NCBI GenBank assembly: GCA_964457455.1
Contig: CAYWJN010000001.1
Coordinates: 70,619 to 134,618 of the forward strand
Length of the DNA: 64,000 nt
Source of the DNA: JABMPU01 sp964457455
GTDB lineage: Bacteria > Cloacimonadota > Cloacimonadia > Cloacimonadales > TCS61
Direction of reading: 5' to 3'
Shown here: positions 8,846 to 17,501 of the stretch, piece after piece
Layout of the letters: each line of letters begins with the position of its first letter
How positions within the stretch are numbered: the first letter of the stretch is position 1
Notes under the pieces: model-generated
Database searches by the model: none
Told to the model about the DNA's origin: nothing
Seen by the model: only the letters and a program-made list of their open reading frames with translations
Position numbers and translations under genes: made by a program

Positions 8846-9214
8846 GTCAGGCTGGATGTTGGCAAGTGGCTGGCAGTTGGCGAGTCACTGGATGTTGGCA
8901 AGTCGCTGGAAGTTGGAGGCAAAATAACATTCCGGGCAGTCCAAGTAGGACGGTTAAAGAGGTTCTTTATCATTAGATGGGCCGGAATAAAGAAAATTAT
9001 CATTAATCCAGAGATTGTCCAGAAGATGAGAGGGAAAGAATCTATGGGAGAAGGGTGCCTATCTTATCCAGGTAAATATGTTCAAAAAAGAAGATGGAGA
9101 AAAATTGTTGTCAAATATTTTAATGGCAAAGAAACCGTAGAGGAAGCTTTAGAGGGTATGGAATCACGAATATTCCAACACGAGTATGACCACCTTTTAG
9201 GTAAAACCATTTAG
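8846..9214 (+). pseudogene. Hexapeptide repeats joined to a peptide deformylase remnant
   Basis: Open for 123 codons with no good start. The first part reads as LxVGxS hexapeptide repeats (SLDVGKSLEVGG), like the genes at 10173 and 20725. It continues into deformylase sequence: AVQVGRLKRFFII (a damaged form of the GLAAPQVG motif 1), IINPEIV, GEGCLSYPG (motif 2, metal Cys) and QHEYDHLLGKTI (motif 3, HExxH-type). Motif 1 has lost its Gly-rich part, so activity is doubtful; the first ATG in frame (9026) would give only 62 aa. It looks like recombination between a repeat gene and a phage def gene, followed by decay. Confidence 0.65.
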
Positions 9215-9225
9215 GATGAAGAATT

Positions 9226-9378
9226 ATGGATGCAGAAGATAAATTGACAAAATCACAGTGCAAGGGGAATATGTGTGACACTTGTCAACACTGAGGTACT
9301 ACTAAAACAGAGTATTGTACAATCAGGGGAATTACGACAGTTAGTTGTGTGGACAAACCAATTAACTTGAGTCCATAA
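9226..9378 (+). pseudogene. Small Cys-rich ORF with in-frame TGA
   Basis: ATG at 9226 reads 22 codons to TGA (9292-9294), then stays open in the same frame to TAA at 9378. The combined product has CKGNMCDTCQH, then the TGA, then GTTKTEYC and VSCVDKP: six Cys spaced as in a small zinc-binding protein, with the TGA where Trp would fit. A TGG-to-TGA mutation is most likely; readthrough is possible. Confidence 0.4.
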
Positions 9379-9384
9379 AATCAT

Positions 9385-9416
9385 TTGACGATTTGATGAA
9401 AAATCTGTCATATAAT
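9385..9416 (+). promoter_or_regulatory. Promoter ahead of tRNA-like gene (copy 2)
   Basis: TTGACG (9385-9390), 20-nt spacer, TATAAT (9411-9416). It shares AAAATCTGTCATATAATAA with the promoter at 7542-7573 and likewise precedes a tRNA-like sequence. Confidence 0.55.
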
Positions 9417-9432
9417 AAATAAGTAATGGATA

Positions 9433-9494
9433 GAAGTATAGCATTCCTCGTACCGGCTAATCCGGACGTGCGGGTTCGAATCCCGCTTGCTTTC
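9433..9494 (+). tRNA. tRNA-like remnant
   Basis: A perfect T-arm (GCGGG, TTCGAAT, CCCGC) is followed by a TTGCTTT acceptor half. The 5-prime half is damaged: the acceptor pairs only with a one-base gap, the D-arm is shortened, and the anticodon-type stem is CCGG/CCGG with a 5-nt loop. Probably a decayed tRNA. Confidence 0.4.
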
Positions 9495-9669
9495 TGGTTA
9501 TTTTATTGCCCTGGGTTTCCTCGACATACGCCATGGGGTTTTGGAAATCATAAAATAAAAATGTCGTTGCGGAGTCGGTTGTGCGTACCGCGAGAAATCA
9601 CTTGTAAGTGATTGATTTCACAAATATGTTGCCTTGAGTTTCGGGGTTTGTAAAGGTGACGAGAAAGAA

Positions 9670-9735
9670 ATGAAACCCCATTTTTTTATTCTGTTCGGGA
9701 TAGCAATGGTTATCCTTCTTGATTTAATTTTATGA
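9670..9735 (+). CDS. Tiny membrane peptide, 21 aa
   Basis: Almost entirely one hydrophobic helix (FFILFGIAMVILLDLIL). The upstream purine stretch GACGAGAAAGAA is only a weak ribosome site. May be spurious. Confidence 0.25.
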   Translation: MKPHFFILFGIAMVILLDLIL

Positions 9736-9805
9736 CTCTATTAGCATCTTATCCTAACGGATGAGAAGAATTTTTTTAATTATTAGCCAAAAAGGAGGAT
9801 AGACC

Positions 9806-9909
9806 ATGGTAAATAAAAGCAATAAATACCTAATAGATGGATATTGATAGTATGGGTGTTAGCACTGATTTTTCTTATTGCAACAAAATCCGATAGGGGG
9901 AGAAAATGA
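9806..9909 (+). pseudogene. Frameshifted small membrane protein
   Basis: A strong GGAGG site and ATG at 9806 give only MVNKSNKYLIDGY before a stop. A different frame then encodes RWILIVWVLALIFLIATKSD and ends at 9909, overlapping the next ATG (ATGA). The two parts together make a normal single-pass membrane protein, so an indel near 9830-9850 has broken it. Confidence 0.45.
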
Positions 9910-10157
9910 TAATCAAAGTAAACATATTAGCATATTTATCAGCAATTGTAAAGGTTGTATTTCAAATAGCCTTTGCAATCGTGTCCGCTATTCCTTTTAG
10001 AATAGCGTGGAACGGGGTTATCCCCGAATATTTCGCGCAATACATTCCGGAAAACCTGCATTATATTCCTTACTGGAAGTTCGTTGGTATAATCCTGGTA
10101 ATCACTTTCATCGGGGAGCAATTAAGAAAGCTCGTACCAATAACTAAGGAGAAATAA
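9906..10157 (+). CDS. Small membrane protein, 83 aa
   Basis: Starts in the ATGA overlap with the broken gene before it. Two hydrophobic segments (about 8-30 and 56-71) flank an amphipathic middle, and the C-terminus is basic. Possibly a phage membrane or holin-type protein, but nothing specific is recognised. Confidence 0.6.
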   Translation: MIIKVNILAYLSAIVKVVFQIAFAIVSAIPFRIAWNGVIPEYFAQYIPENLHYIPYWKFVGIILVITFIGEQLRKLVPITKEK

Positions 10158-10172
10158 AAAAAAGGAGGGACG

Positions 10173-10667
10173 ATGATTACAATTATTAACGAAAAATACG
10201 AGGGGATAAAAAGTAGAAAAGACGGGAGATACGAGATTGACAGCATAATAGATGTTGATGAGGATGTAAGGATTGAGATAAATCTATATGTCTCCAAATC
10301 AATGAAAGTCGGCGGGTCGCTGAAAGTCGGTAAGTCGCTGGAAGTCGGCGGGTGGCTAGTAGTCGACGGACCGCTGAAAGTCGGCGGGTCGCTGAAAGTC
10401 GGTAAGTCGCTGGATGTCTGCGGGATGCTGAGAGTCGGTGGGGATATCATATATCGAGGAATAAAAAGCAAGACAATTCTTTTAATAACCTCCAGATACT
10501 TAATCACCATCCTCGATACTCATATCAAGATAGGGTGCGAGTTCCACGTGAAAGATGCGTGGAGGAATTTCACAGATAGGGAGCTGCTGAAGATGGCCGC
10601 CGACAAAGAAGATGTGAAATGGTTCAAAAAAAATAAGAGGGCAATATTAAATTTCTCTATCAAATAA
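10173..10667 (+). CDS. Hexapeptide-repeat (beta-helix) protein, 164 aa
   Basis: Preceded by AGGAGGGACG. Residues ~45-95 are about eight six-residue repeats of the form LKVGGS/LKVGKS, expected to fold as a parallel beta-helix. The C-terminal ~75 residues (from GDIIYRGI, with a KDAWRNFTDRELLK helix) are non-repetitive. The last 221 bp of this region are identical to those of the gene at 20725, showing a very recent duplication or gene conversion. Function unknown; it may be a structural or host-interaction protein. Confidence 0.75.
   Translation: MITIINEKYEGIKSRKDGRYEIDSIIDVDEDVRIEINLYVSKSMKVGGSLKVGKSLEVGGWLVVDGPLKVGGSLKVGKSLDVCGMLRVGGDIIYRGIKSKTILLITSRYLITILDTHIKIGCEFHVKDAWRNFTDRELLKMAADKEDVKWFKKNKRAILNFSIK
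10416..10636 (+). repeat. 221-bp exact direct repeat, copy A
   Basis: Identical base for base to 21148-21368. Both copies encode the last repeat and the C-terminal domain of hexapeptide-repeat genes; the flanking repeats are similar but not identical. Confidence 0.95.
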
Positions 10668-10732
10668 GAAGGGGGGACACCCGTGGATACTGATAATGTA
10701 GACGAGGCGTAATAGCTAAATATAAAATAAAT

Positions 10733-10948
10733 ATGGAGGATTATAGGATACCAAAGACGGGAAATTATCGTAGACCATTTGGGCAGGGGGCAAAAATGGG
10801 TGATTTAACAGTTATTTTGATAATAGTGATAGTTGTATTATTGATTGAAGTAAAATTTAGGCCCAGAATTGACACAAAAAGCAAGAATCGGGTAATTCTG
10901 CGGTATTATAATTTAAAAAAAGAAAGAAAACACTTAATAATATGGTAG
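10733..10948 (+). CDS. Small membrane protein, about 71 aa
   Basis: A 20-residue hydrophobic segment (LTVILIIVIVVLLIEV) near the middle is followed by a strongly basic tail. A second ATG at 10796 has GCAGGGGGC upstream and would give a 50-aa single-pass protein; this start may be the true one. Confidence 0.5.
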   Translation: MEDYRIPKTGNYRRPFGQGAKMGDLTVILIIVIVVLLIEVKFRPRIDTKSKNRVILRYYNLKKERKHLIIW

Positions 10949-11164
10949 AAGTAATAATGAAAGTAGAAAATTAAAACAAAAGGTTCTTGCAATGAAAAGA
11001 AAAATCAAACTGGAATAGCAGTTTTGTAGCAAGCAGGCAAAAAAAATAGTCTTTCTACGCCCATTGGGCGCAGGAAGGTGTTTTTAGGTATGTGAGGAGA
11101 GGTTAATGGATGATAGACATATACGGATAGGGAGAGTGGATGTAATGATTGACAAGATTGATGC

Positions 11165-11275
11165 ATGGCTGTAAATGGGTTATGCATTATAGAAGGATAT
11201 TCTAATAAAACAGTATGGGAAGGGGACTTAGCGAAGTTAGAAGAAGAATTCCGTATCAAAAGATATAGGAGGTAA
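11165..11275 (+). CDS. Small hypothetical protein, 36 aa
   Basis: Reads CIIEGYSNKTVWEGDLAKLE then a basic end. No clear ribosome site; it overlaps a 22-codon ORF (11106-11174) and could be translated by coupling to it. Its stop lies in the AGGAGGTAA that serves the next gene. Confidence 0.3.
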   Translation: MAVNGLCIIEGYSNKTVWEGDLAKLEEEFRIKRYRR

Positions 11276-11280
11276 AAGCA

Positions 11281-11475
11281 ATGGAGAAAACATGGAAGAA
11301 TGACATGTGGGATAGCGTGAGGGTAGGATTGGTCAAAGGATTATCCGAGGTAGTTAACCGGGTATCCGGGGCTTTGGAAAAAGCAGCGAATAATTTAGAA
11401 AAAAGGATACAAAATCCTACTAATAAGGCAGCAGAAACTCATGAAGACACCGCAGAAAATGTAAAGAAAAACTAA
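11281..11475 (+). CDS. Small helical protein, 64 aa
   Basis: Strong AGGAGG site. Predicted amphipathic helix throughout (LVKGLSEVVNRVSGALEKAA) with a charged C-terminus. It converges with the minus-strand gene ending at 11472, with stops overlapping. Confidence 0.6.
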   Translation: MEKTWKNDMWDSVRVGLVKGLSEVVNRVSGALEKAANNLEKRIQNPTNKAAETHEDTAENVKKN

Positions 11476-12050
11476 TCAACGTTTTGCAGGATAGCTATCA
11501 ATTTATTAATTTGGATATCAAGGAGTTGGGGTTCATCAGAAGAACTATCAACATTGAGGGCCAGAATAGATGGCATGAGTCTATGTAATTCTGTTCTGGC
11601 CTCTTGAACTTCCCTTGATCCTTTTGGGAGGTGTTTATTGCAGAAATCAAGAGGTGGTGGTAATAGTATTAATTGTTCGTATTGGGCAATAGCCGCAATG
11701 TACATCTCAATATCCTCACTGAATATGTTCCTATCGTTAATGTCTTTCATTATATTAACGGCAGATATGACACATTCGATGGGCGGTTTGGTTAAGGTCT
11801 CCGGAATAACGGCGCGACCATTAAGGGCATCTACTATGTTCTCAAAAATATAGGGGTCTTCCCAAGGTGATATTATGGACATAAGTGTCTTGATGGCATT
11901 AAGGGATTCCATTTCTGGGATAGAGAGTTCAATACCCTTTTTCTCCAATATAATTGAAAGGGATTCCGGTTCTGACATATCTGTCCAATCATTTCCGAAT
12001 ATTTTGTTCAGGGTATCGATAAGATTGATTGCTATTTTTTGCGTTTCCAT
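11472..12050 (-). CDS. Hypothetical acidic protein, 192 aa
   Basis: Mostly helical, acidic, with no recognised motif. Its start lies inside the end of the upstream gene (19-nt overlap), suggesting coupled translation. Last gene of a three-gene minus-strand operon next to the polymerase cluster; possibly virion-associated by position only. Confidence 0.65.
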   Translation of the reverse strand: METQKIAINLIDTLNKIFGNDWTDMSEPESLSIILEKKGIELSIPEMESLNAIKTLMSIISPWEDPYIFENIVDALNGRAVIPETLTKPPIECVISAVNIMKDINDRNIFSEDIEMYIAAIAQYEQLILLPPPLDFCNKHLPKGSREVQEARTELHRLMPSILALNVDSSSDEPQLLDIQINKLIAILQNVD

Positions 12051-12613
12051 TTAATTGCATCCGGTAAAGAATATATTCCATATGATGCCCAACCTTTTGG
12101 GGTCAGAGCTGATAATGTCGTTGCTAGTCCACGGGCTTCATTTTCTGCTGTTGGGTCTTTTTTCTTAAATTCTTTATACCCCCAATATGCTGGCAACCCC
12201 CAATATGTGGCAGCCATGGCACCCGTGCCCAAAGGAGATCTGCGATATAATTTGCTGCCTTTTGGACCGTGCTGAACATGACTGGTAAACATTTTAAATT
12301 GTCTTTTGAATGATGCTAATGGGTGGGTGATATCGCTTGCGGTTTCTTTGGCATATTCTTTAATTTGTTTCGCTAATAATTTTGGATAAGTGACGATTGA
12401 TTTCATTCTTGCTTTGCTAGAATTTGGATGATTAATATATCTATTGCGGATATTCTTGATAGCCCCCTTTCTAGCAATATAGCGAGAATGTTTCGCTTTA
12501 TCCCGGGCGAGAAAATCCTTCATAGATTTGCTAAAATTTTTATTAGAACCTATATTGGATACGAATTTGCGGGTAAAAGGCCATTTAATACCTTTCCAGA
12601 TCATTTTGCCCAA
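12032..12613 (-). CDS. Basic hypothetical protein, 193 aa
   Basis: Very rich in Lys/Arg over the first 120 residues, then a Gly/Ala/Tyr-rich hydrophobic segment (GAMAATYWGLPAYWGY, ~133-148). Such a layout suits a nucleic-acid-contacting internal virion protein with a membrane-active helix, but this is inference. Middle gene of the operon. Confidence 0.65.
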   Translation of the reverse strand: MGKMIWKGIKWPFTRKFVSNIGSNKNFSKSMKDFLARDKAKHSRYIARKGAIKNIRNRYINHPNSSKARMKSIVTYPKLLAKQIKEYAKETASDITHPLASFKRQFKMFTSHVQHGPKGSKLYRRSPLGTGAMAATYWGLPAYWGYKEFKKKDPTAENEARGLATTLSALTPKGWASYGIYSLPDAIKWKRKK

Positions 12614-12642
12614 AGCGGCTTGTTTGATGATCAGTGGACAGG

Positions 12643-13470
12643 TTATATAATATTTGCTATTAATTTATCTCCTCCGGTTTTAATTAATCTATCCGCCAGT
12701 TCAAAATCAACTTTATGTCGGGGACTATCATTCATGAAAAAATCAGCATATGAGTGGTTAAACTTCTGTGGACAAAAACCAGCTTCCTTATCCATTAGTT
12801 GAACGCACTGGATAAATTCAGCAGGTTCAACCTTGTTTCTAATTTGGGACAATTTATCAATATTCTCATGATATTCTTCGTTATCAAAGACCGCGGATTT
12901 ACGGATAAGAAATTCTCTGTCTACCCGGTTGCCTATCTTGTGGGATGCATATGCTCGGGTAATATCGGAAGCCTTATGTCCATACAGTGCTCCCGTTTTG
13001 ACAATAGCCTCGCCAATTACGAATCTGTCTTTAGTATCAATGTCTGCTTCTTTTAAAAGAAAGGCTTCTTCTGCATCAGCCACGCTATCGCGATTGTCCA
13101 TGGGGTAAGTTCTATCACCAAGTTTGATAGTAGGGACATGAACAGCGACCTTAGGCGACCAATCTTCGCTGACATCTATTTCACTATCGGCAGGGGTGCT
13201 ATCCCATTTAACATCTATATTGTGTGTAACGGCAGCCTGCTTGATAAAATATTTGGCAGATGTCAAGATATTGTCAGGAATATGGGGATTGTTTTCTATA
13301 GCATAAATTGATTCCCTGATTTGTTCTGGTGTTGATATGGGAAACTTACCAATAGAATTTTTAGCAGTCTTGATTATGACTGCGAATTTATCACAATCCT
13401 CGTTTCTAAGTTCACCAATTTTTATCATTCCAGATCTAATCATGTCTGGATAATCCAATATAAGATTCAT
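12643..13470 (-). CDS. Hypothetical protein, 275 aa
   Basis: The ATG at 13470 has GGAGG upstream and is preferred over an ATG four codons earlier. Soluble, mixed helix/strand sequence without a recognised motif; one segment reads VAVHVPTIKLGDRTYPMDNR. First gene of the minus-strand operon; a possible virion or maturation protein from its position. Confidence 0.65.
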   Translation of the reverse strand: MNLILDYPDMIRSGMIKIGELRNEDCDKFAVIIKTAKNSIGKFPISTPEQIRESIYAIENNPHIPDNILTSAKYFIKQAAVTHNIDVKWDSTPADSEIDVSEDWSPKVAVHVPTIKLGDRTYPMDNRDSVADAEEAFLLKEADIDTKDRFVIGEAIVKTGALYGHKASDITRAYASHKIGNRVDREFLIRKSAVFDNEEYHENIDKLSQIRNKVEPAEFIQCVQLMDKEAGFCPQKFNHSYADFFMNDSPRHKVDFELADRLIKTGGDKLIANII

Positions 13471-13492
13471 TATAGCCTCCATTATGAAAGAA

Positions 13493-13520
13493 CTAATAAT
13501 AAAATGAGCTAACTTGTCAA
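13493..13520 (-). promoter_or_regulatory. Minus-strand promoter for the 12-13.5 kb operon
   Basis: On the minus strand, TTGACA (13515-13520) and TATTAG (13493-13498) with a 16-nt spacer, 23 nt before the chosen start codon. A TTGTCA on the other strand overlaps it and may drive the divergent gene at 13560. Confidence 0.5.
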
Positions 13521-13559
13521 GTTATTTGTGATAAATTAAAAGTGATTAGGAGATGGGAA

Positions 13560-13898
13560 ATGGAAATTAATAATAGAGAAGAGCATGTAATCCTGGAGAG
13601 AATAAAAGAAATGTTGATGACCAAAAAAATGTGGAATGTATTGTTCTATCGATCTATATATAGGTTGGGAGGGATAACCGAAGAAGTATCTAAAGTAATT
13701 GAATTAGTAGGTGCAGTTAAATTAAATACGGTCAAAAGAGAATTTAATAGATATAAAAGATTAAAAAAAATGGGGTTTTCAGACAAGGATCTAATGAATT
13801 GTGATAATTGGAGGAAATATGAGAAAAAAGGAAAAGGATTCGCAGATCCTCGACGTAAAGATAGATTTAAGCAAAAAAAACGGCGATATATATTATAA
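13560..13898 (+). CDS. Basic hypothetical protein, 112 aa
   Basis: ATG chosen because AGGAG lies upstream (a GTG six codons earlier is possible). Highly basic, especially the C-terminus (RRKDRFKQKKRR), so nucleic-acid binding is plausible. It overlaps the start of the next gene and begins the recombination operon. Confidence 0.6.
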   Translation: MEINNREEHVILERIKEMLMTKKMWNVLFYRSIYRLGGITEEVSKVIELVGAVKLNTVKREFNRYKRLKKMGFSDKDLMNCDNWRKYEKKGKGFADPRRKDRFKQKKRRYIL

Positions 13899-14796
13899 TA
13901 ATCGCCGAGGTGTATGGGAAATAAGTTATGTAGGATATCTGAAACTAAACCGGTTTGCACGGATATCGATTATTATGCCGGATAAAATATACTATGTAGG
14001 GAAGTATGTTACAAATCCCCACAAGATAGAAGAAAACGGATATGTGCGAGGAGCTATAGTAAAGGGTATAGGAATAGGACAATCAGAAGCAGGGGGAATA
14101 ATAGTTAATGAGCAGATTGTTTTTTACGATACATCGGTAGTGTTGGCTGATAATCTTATGAGGTCCATCCAAGCATATCCGGAAAGCGGCTTTGTAGCCG
14201 CAAGTAAGGACGATAGACCAAAAACTTTTCAATACAGAAAGAAAGGGGAACTTTGTATAAAAAAAGTGGAGGGAGAAGGGTGGAGATATATTCCTATCAA
14301 TGAAATATTGGGGGGAATCTGTGTTAATATCAGAGAAACTAATATCGCCTATGCTATGAAAAACCACCTAAGCATACTTAGAGGTATGTCTAAATATATT
14401 GAGACTCTGATAGGAAAACAGATATTAAGAACCCACCCATCAATAGGAATAACTGTGGCTCCTAAACCTAACATTAAAACAACAGAAAATGGAAAAGATG
14501 TTATATCTGAAGTTCAATTGAGAATAAGAAAAAATTCTCTCGAACCAGAATCTATCAAAAAGATACAAAAGGTGGTTGCAGAAAAAGGAACAACCATTGG
14601 AATGGAAGGTGTGAATGTGCTGCAGGGAGAGAAAAAAGAAGACCACTCAGAAAACGAAGTAATTAAAGATGATGAAAGGTTTCAATTGATAGAAAAAATA
14701 AAAAGTGATCCAAATCGATATTTTGATAAAATAGTTGGCATGGGTAAATCCATTGAGGATATGACTATAGATGAATTGAAAAAGATAACGGAATGA
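13819..14796 (+). CDS. Unknown protein of the recombination operon, 325 aa
   Basis: ATG preceded by GGAGG. The N-terminal 200 residues contain WEISYVGYLKLNRFARIS and RGAIVKGIGIGQSEAGG, a pattern reminiscent of single-strand annealing or recombination mediator proteins, but I cannot assign a family. The C-terminal part is charged and helical. It sits directly before the Rad50-like ATPase and UvrD-like helicase, suggesting a role in phage DNA recombination. Confidence 0.6.
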   Translation: MRKKEKDSQILDVKIDLSKKNGDIYYNNRRGVWEISYVGYLKLNRFARISIIMPDKIYYVGKYVTNPHKIEENGYVRGAIVKGIGIGQSEAGGIIVNEQIVFYDTSVVLADNLMRSIQAYPESGFVAASKDDRPKTFQYRKKGELCIKKVEGEGWRYIPINEILGGICVNIRETNIAYAMKNHLSILRGMSKYIETLIGKQILRTHPSIGITVAPKPNIKTTENGKDVISEVQLRIRKNSLEPESIKKIQKVVAEKGTTIGMEGVNVLQGEKKEDHSENEVIKDDERFQLIEKIKSDPNRYFDKIVGMGKSIEDMTIDELKKITE

Positions 14797-14840
14797 TGTA
14801 GAGATTTAATAGAAAAAATATTTAATAAAAAGGAGAACAA

Positions 14841-17255
14841 ATGATCAAATCTATTAGAATGGTGAATGTCCAGTGTTATAAAGATAGAACTGTTGAATTT
14901 ACTGGGAAGGATGTGGTGGTAATGCCAAACGGAGGGGGCAAAACAACATTGCTGGACTCAATAGGCATCGGTATTATGGGTAAACATCCAAGGCTCGGAA
15001 AAAGCCCGGAGCACATTATAAACATGATGCCCGAAGAACAAGATCACATGGTTTTAGTGCTCAGAATGGGTAATGGGGCTGAGATACGGCGAGAATATGA
15101 GAGAAAGAAGGGTAAATCTCAAACTATAATTATAAACGGCAAAACCTATAAAGTCAAAGAGGGCGAAGAAGAAATATCTAAAATGTTTTCCGATAAAACG
15201 GGAAAATTATTTATAGTTAGATTTCGCCCAGCAATATTGATGAATAAGACCGAATTGGAGATGAAAAAATATCTCTGGAATATTTTTTCAGACAAGTTGT
15301 CAGGAAAACACCTGAGGACTGTGAGGAAAACTTTTATCAATGAAATATATAGGTTACATAAAGGGTATGAATCTATATTGCGAATATTGTTTGGAACAAA
15401 ATATAGCGATCTGAAGGAAGAACAGCAGAATGTCCTTTTTGAGAAGATGTATGACGAGCTGTGTGTAAATGGATATCAGATTGTAATGGATGACATCCTT
15501 AATATTGTTGATAAAATACCGGAAACACCAGTTCCTGAATGGCTGGAAGAATTAACCAACAGGATCAACAAATATAAAAATGATAGCCAGCGGGACAAGG
15601 AATCCACCAAGAAGGCTAAACAAAAGTTGATGGAGGATCAGGAGATTGTTGACGGAATTCCCGCTAAAACTACTGAATTGAGAAAACTTCGGCAAGAACG
15701 GGATGATTTTAAGGTGTTGAAAACTATTCATAGCAATAAACAAGAAGCTCTTATTCTGTATAATCAGGCAATGATAGAACTTGAAGTAATATCGGTCGAT
15801 GAAAATAAATTGAAAAGAATGAAAGAGGAATTGAAAAAGAAAAAAAATATTCTAGATCTCAAGACATATCTTGATAGCCAAATGTCCGAACTTAATGGAC
15901 AAAAGGTTATTCTTCAGCCGCAGATTGACAAGTTGTTAAAAAAGAGAGACATCCAAAATAATATCGATCAAGAAAAAAGGAAGAAATTAGTTGAGGTAAA
16001 TAAAATAGATTCAATCACTATAAAAGCTAAAAATGCTTCGAAGAAAATGGATGCTGTTGATAAAAAAATAATTTCGCTGAACAAAAAGTTAGAAAGCATA
16101 AAAAATAATTATCAGGCAATAAACGTTAAAATAACTAACTTGTCTTCTAGTATAGATACCCTTAAAGAAACAATACAATTATTTGAGGATGGGAAATGCC
16201 CGACCTGTGAAACTCCAGTTAAAGATATTAAGATTGATCTGAGTGGAATAATCAGAAAGAAAGATGAGAAAGTTATAGAAGTCGAATCGCTGAAAAAAAA
16301 TAAAATAGAGTTGTCCAAAAAAATAGAAAACCATGAAAGTAGTATAAAGAAATTAGAAGTAGAGAAAAAGAAATATTATGAAGGTATAATTACTAATAAT
16401 GCATTATTGGATAATGCTATTTCCAATGAGCAGAATTATGCTGCAAATATCAATAAATGGAATGAAGAAATTGATGCTCTGGGTAAAATATCGTTGACCG
16501 ATGAAGAATATGATAAAATGGTCAGCAAACTACATGAAATCAAAAACAAAAGAGAGCAAAATAAAGATGAAATCAATTCCGTTCAGCAATTGCTAAGTGA
16601 CATTAGCGTTATTGAACAGATAAAACTGGACAACAAGGAGAAGATAAATAAAAGAAAGAAAATGGAAAAACCGGAAGTTCCAGATATTGATGAAAATATT
16701 GATAATGCTATTGAGAGCCTTGATCTTCAGATAAATCAGATTGAGGAATATTTGGAGAATGCTAGAGAAAAGATAGGGATAGAGAAGAAGATCGCAGAAT
16801 TGGGTGAAGAATATGATGAGAAGGAAGCAAACACGAAATTTGTGACCCAAATTGAATTAACATTAGCAGAATATAAACAGAGAATGATCAAGAAATTCTT
16901 GTCTCCAATAGCTAATATGGCCAATAAAATATATTCTAAAATTTACGCGGGAGAGATTGTCTTTACGGGAGACAAATGTGGGATTAGGGTTGGCAAAAAT
17001 TATATATCCTACAGACATCTGTCTGATGGGGAGAAAGTGGCATTCTCAACATCACTGATATTCTGTATCGCGGATGAAATAAATGTCAAAGAAAAAATGA
17101 TGCTCATTGAGGGAAACGAGTTGGACTCGTTGTCGTTAAGCAAGATGTTGGAAGCGTTATCCTTGATTAAAATGGAGAATGTGATAGTCACAACATTCTC
17201 CAAAGAAACGGTAAATCGGACCACCATTCCAAAAGGGTGGAACATAATAACATGA
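14841..17255 (+). CDS. SbcC/Rad50-like (gp46-type) ATPase, 804 aa
   Basis: ABC-type ATPase of DNA double-strand break processing. Walker A PNGGGKTT (29-36) at the N-terminus, long coiled coils broken by a zinc-hook CPTC (~453-456), then the signature LSDGEK (~727) and Walker B MMLIEGNELDS (~753-763) at the C-terminus. Size and order match SbcC/Rad50/T4 gp46. Walker B has EGNELD instead of the usual DE pair. No SbcD/gp47 nuclease partner is visible in this window. Confidence 0.9.
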   Translation: MIKSIRMVNVQCYKDRTVEFTGKDVVVMPNGGGKTTLLDSIGIGIMGKHPRLGKSPEHIINMMPEEQDHMVLVLRMGNGAEIRREYERKKGKSQTIIINGKTYKVKEGEEEISKMFSDKTGKLFIVRFRPAILMNKTELEMKKYLWNIFSDKLSGKHLRTVRKTFINEIYRLHKGYESILRILFGTKYSDLKEEQQNVLFEKMYDELCVNGYQIVMDDILNIVDKIPETPVPEWLEELTNRINKYKNDSQRDKESTKKAKQKLMEDQEIVDGIPAKTTELRKLRQERDDFKVLKTIHSNKQEALILYNQAMIELEVISVDENKLKRMKEELKKKKNILDLKTYLDSQMSELNGQKVILQPQIDKLLKKRDIQNNIDQEKRKKLVEVNKIDSITIKAKNASKKMDAVDKKIISLNKKLESIKNNYQAINVKITNLSSSIDTLKETIQLFEDGKCPTCETPVKDIKIDLSGIIRKKDEKVIEVESLKKNKIELSKKIENHESSIKKLEVEKKKYYEGIITNNALLDNAISNEQNYAANINKWNEEIDALGKISLTDEEYDKMVSKLHEIKNKREQNKDEINSVQQLLSDISVIEQIKLDNKEKINKRKKMEKPEVPDIDENIDNAIESLDLQINQIEEYLENAREKIGIEKKIAELGEEYDEKEANTKFVTQIELTLAEYKQRMIKKFLSPIANMANKIYSKIYAGEIVFTGDKCGIRVGKNYISYRHLSDGEKVAFSTSLIFCIADEINVKEKMMLIEGNELDSLSLSKMLEALSLIKMENVIVTTFSKETVNRTTIPKGWNIIT

Positions 17256-17265
17256 GGAGAATTAT

Positions 17266-17442
17266 ATGGATAAAAGGTATTTAAGTTTACCCTTGTGGAC
17301 CAAAGAGGGTAAACTAGCTGTTTTTACTGTCGTCAAAAAAAGTAAAGCAGGTGATAGGGTGAAGAGACCAGATGGCAGACAAATTATATTGCCGCCTGGC
17401 TATGTAGATAAATCTTTTGCCCGCATAACATTTCCGTCGTGA
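17266..17442 (+). CDS. Small hypothetical protein, 58 aa
   Basis: GAGGAG upstream of the ATG, 10 nt after the Rad50-like gene. Reads LSLPLWTKEGKLAVFTVVKK followed by a GDRVKRPDGRQI segment; looks like a small beta-barrel. Function unknown. Confidence 0.6.
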   Translation: MDKRYLSLPLWTKEGKLAVFTVVKKSKAGDRVKRPDGRQIILPPGYVDKSFARITFPS

Positions 17443-17501
17443 TCTGCGGAAGAAAAGCCCAGCCGTCATTTGGTGGCGGCTGGCATATTTGGAGAAATGC
17501 G

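Noticed and set aside
9426..9611. Open frame across the tRNA-like remnant
   Set aside because: It has no ribosome site and translates the T-arm; not protein-like.
10070..10510. Minus-strand open frame with Pro/Thr/Ser-rich repeats
   Set aside because: It is the antisense of the hexapeptide-repeat gene; the repeats and length follow from the coding strand. The same holds for the minus frames over 20976-21242 and 57270-57464.
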